Positions 5,929 to 6,573 of a stretch of 6,573 nucleotides of DNA are shown one piece after another. Below the pieces are notes generated by a model that saw only the letters and a list, made by a program, of their open reading frames with translations, had not been told where the DNA came from and did no database searches. The position numbers and the translations under genes are program-made. This DNA comes from Gammaproteobacteria bacterium (GTDB taxonomy: Bacteria; Pseudomonadota; Gammaproteobacteria; GCA-001735895), in NCBI GenBank assembly GCA_003231795.1, contig QIJI01000091.1, forward strand, positions 1-6,573, given 5' to 3'. Numbering within the stretch: position 1 is the first letter of the stretch; each line of letters starts with the position of its first letter.

Positions 5929-6573
5929 CTTGAAGGAGCACCGGGGTCTCCCGCAACACCAAACGCGGGCGCGGATTCGGGATTGTAGGCGCGGATGACG
6001 TAGTCATCAATTTGTGATTCATATACCCTCCAGCCGGCAACCATTTTCTCAATCGGGTTATCGTCCCAGTCGATTCGTAGTTCTGCCAGTGGCCAACTAG
6101 GCTCGCCACCGATCAGCATTCCAGCGGAATGGAGCTCGCCTGCCTCGCCTCCGGCCCTAACACCTGCCTGCAATGCGCCAAGAATGCGTTTTCCGAGGCT
6201 ACCACTGGATTGTTCAAACGCATTGACCATCGCATCCGGAACTTTGTCGTTGTCGAGAAGGTTCCCCGCTGCCATACAGTGTTTACCACTTGCGGATGCG
6301 AAACAGCCGAGCACTCCTTCACCCGTGTAGAACCCGGTATTGCCTTTGGAATCAACCAGCCCCAGTTGTCGATAACGAATATAGGGGGTACTTTCCACCA
6401 CTGCCGCAATGGCATTGCTTACTTCGACACCATCGTCGAGCAGGGATAAAAGCCGTGGACCCAGCCGCGGATCCGTTATGTTTTGGCTAAGCGCAATTCC
6501 GACTCCGGCCCGCCAGTGCAGACAACGGCTGCCGACACTGATACTGGATGAAGTAATGGCAGCGGCAAGTTGT
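5925..6573 (-). CDS. DUF1028 family protein (Ntn-hydrolase-like), 5' end missing
   Basis: The reading frame enters from the right edge with no start codon in view and gives 215 residues; probably only about ten N-terminal residues are lost. The recognisable DUF1028 pattern is: AAAITSSSISVGSRC (near the N-terminus), RAGVGIALSQNITDPRLGPR (21-40), RQLGLVDSKGNTGFYTGEG (about 68-86), a middle block HCMAAGNLLDNDKVPDAM, the helix LGKRILGALQAGVRAGGEAG, the strand SAGMLIGG and, near the end, WPLAELRIDWDDNPIEKM. The family (PF06267) is placed in the Ntn-hydrolase superfamily by fold, but I know of no firmly established reaction. In Ntn-hydrolases the catalytic residue is exposed by N-terminal processing or lies near the N-terminus; that part is cut off here. 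The stop overlaps the argE-like ATG by 4 bp, so it is the first visible gene of the five-gene operon and probably supplies ribosomes for argE. Confidence 0.85.
   Translation of the reverse strand, partial: QLAAAITSSSISVGSRCLHWRAGVGIALSQNITDPRLGPRLLSLLDDGVEVSNAIAAVVESTPYIRYRQLGLVDSKGNTGFYTGEGVLGCFASASGKHCMAAGNLLDNDKVPDAMVNAFEQSSGSLGKRILGALQAGVRAGGEAGELHSAGMLIGGEPSWPLAELRIDWDDNPIEKMVAGWRVYESQIDDYVIRAYNPESAPAFGVAGDPGAPSR

Noticed and set aside
1..6573. CRISPR array, insertion sequence, tRNA/rRNA gene, phage or toxin-antitoxin module.
   Set aside because: No regularly spaced repeats, transposase, terminal inverted repeats or RNA-gene folds were found, and the region is almost filled with recognisable chromosomal genes.

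Overview
The window looks like ordinary chromosomal DNA from a gammaproteobacterium, probably free-living or marine; the exact taxon cannot be read from it. The reasons are a RimK that aligns with the E. coli protein almost without gaps and has the same length (300 aa), a rimB-rimK pair, an RND-type efflux adaptor, moderate GC and tightly packed genes. I saw no insertion sequence, CRISPR array, RNA gene or integrase.

Layout from left to right: (1) positions 1-276, minus strand, the N-terminus of an RND/HlyD-type periplasmic adaptor running off the left edge, with a near-palindrome just upstream of its start. (2) 474-962, minus, a stand-alone asparaginase N-terminal catalytic domain with a GTG start and a clear ribosome binding site. 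(3) 963-1076, a short divergent promoter region. (4) 1077-2294, plus, a 12-helix MFS transporter. (5) 2296-6573, minus, five tightly packed genes in transcription order: DUF1028 (5' end outside the window), argE-like M20 deacetylase, rimB-like aspartic protease, rimK, and an AstE/aspartoacylase-family zinc hydrolase. The spacings are a 4-bp overlap, then gaps of 22, 10 and 4 bp, so they are very likely one operon. The last of them meets the MFS gene tail to tail with one base between the stop codons.

The known core is RimB-RimK: RimK adds glutamates to the C-terminus of ribosomal protein S6, and RimB is the linked protease. Around this core the operon has three more enzymes that cleave amide bonds or belong to families that do: an M20 N-acyl-amino-acid deacylase, an aspartoacylase/succinylglutamate desuccinylase relative and an Ntn-hydrolase-like DUF1028 protein. 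One glutamate ligase beside several amide hydrolases could mean either protein-tail glutamylation with its removal and salvage, or small N-acyl acidic peptides of the N-acetylaspartylglutamate type, whose mammalian synthetases are RimK homologues. The pathway is inference; the gene identities are much firmer.
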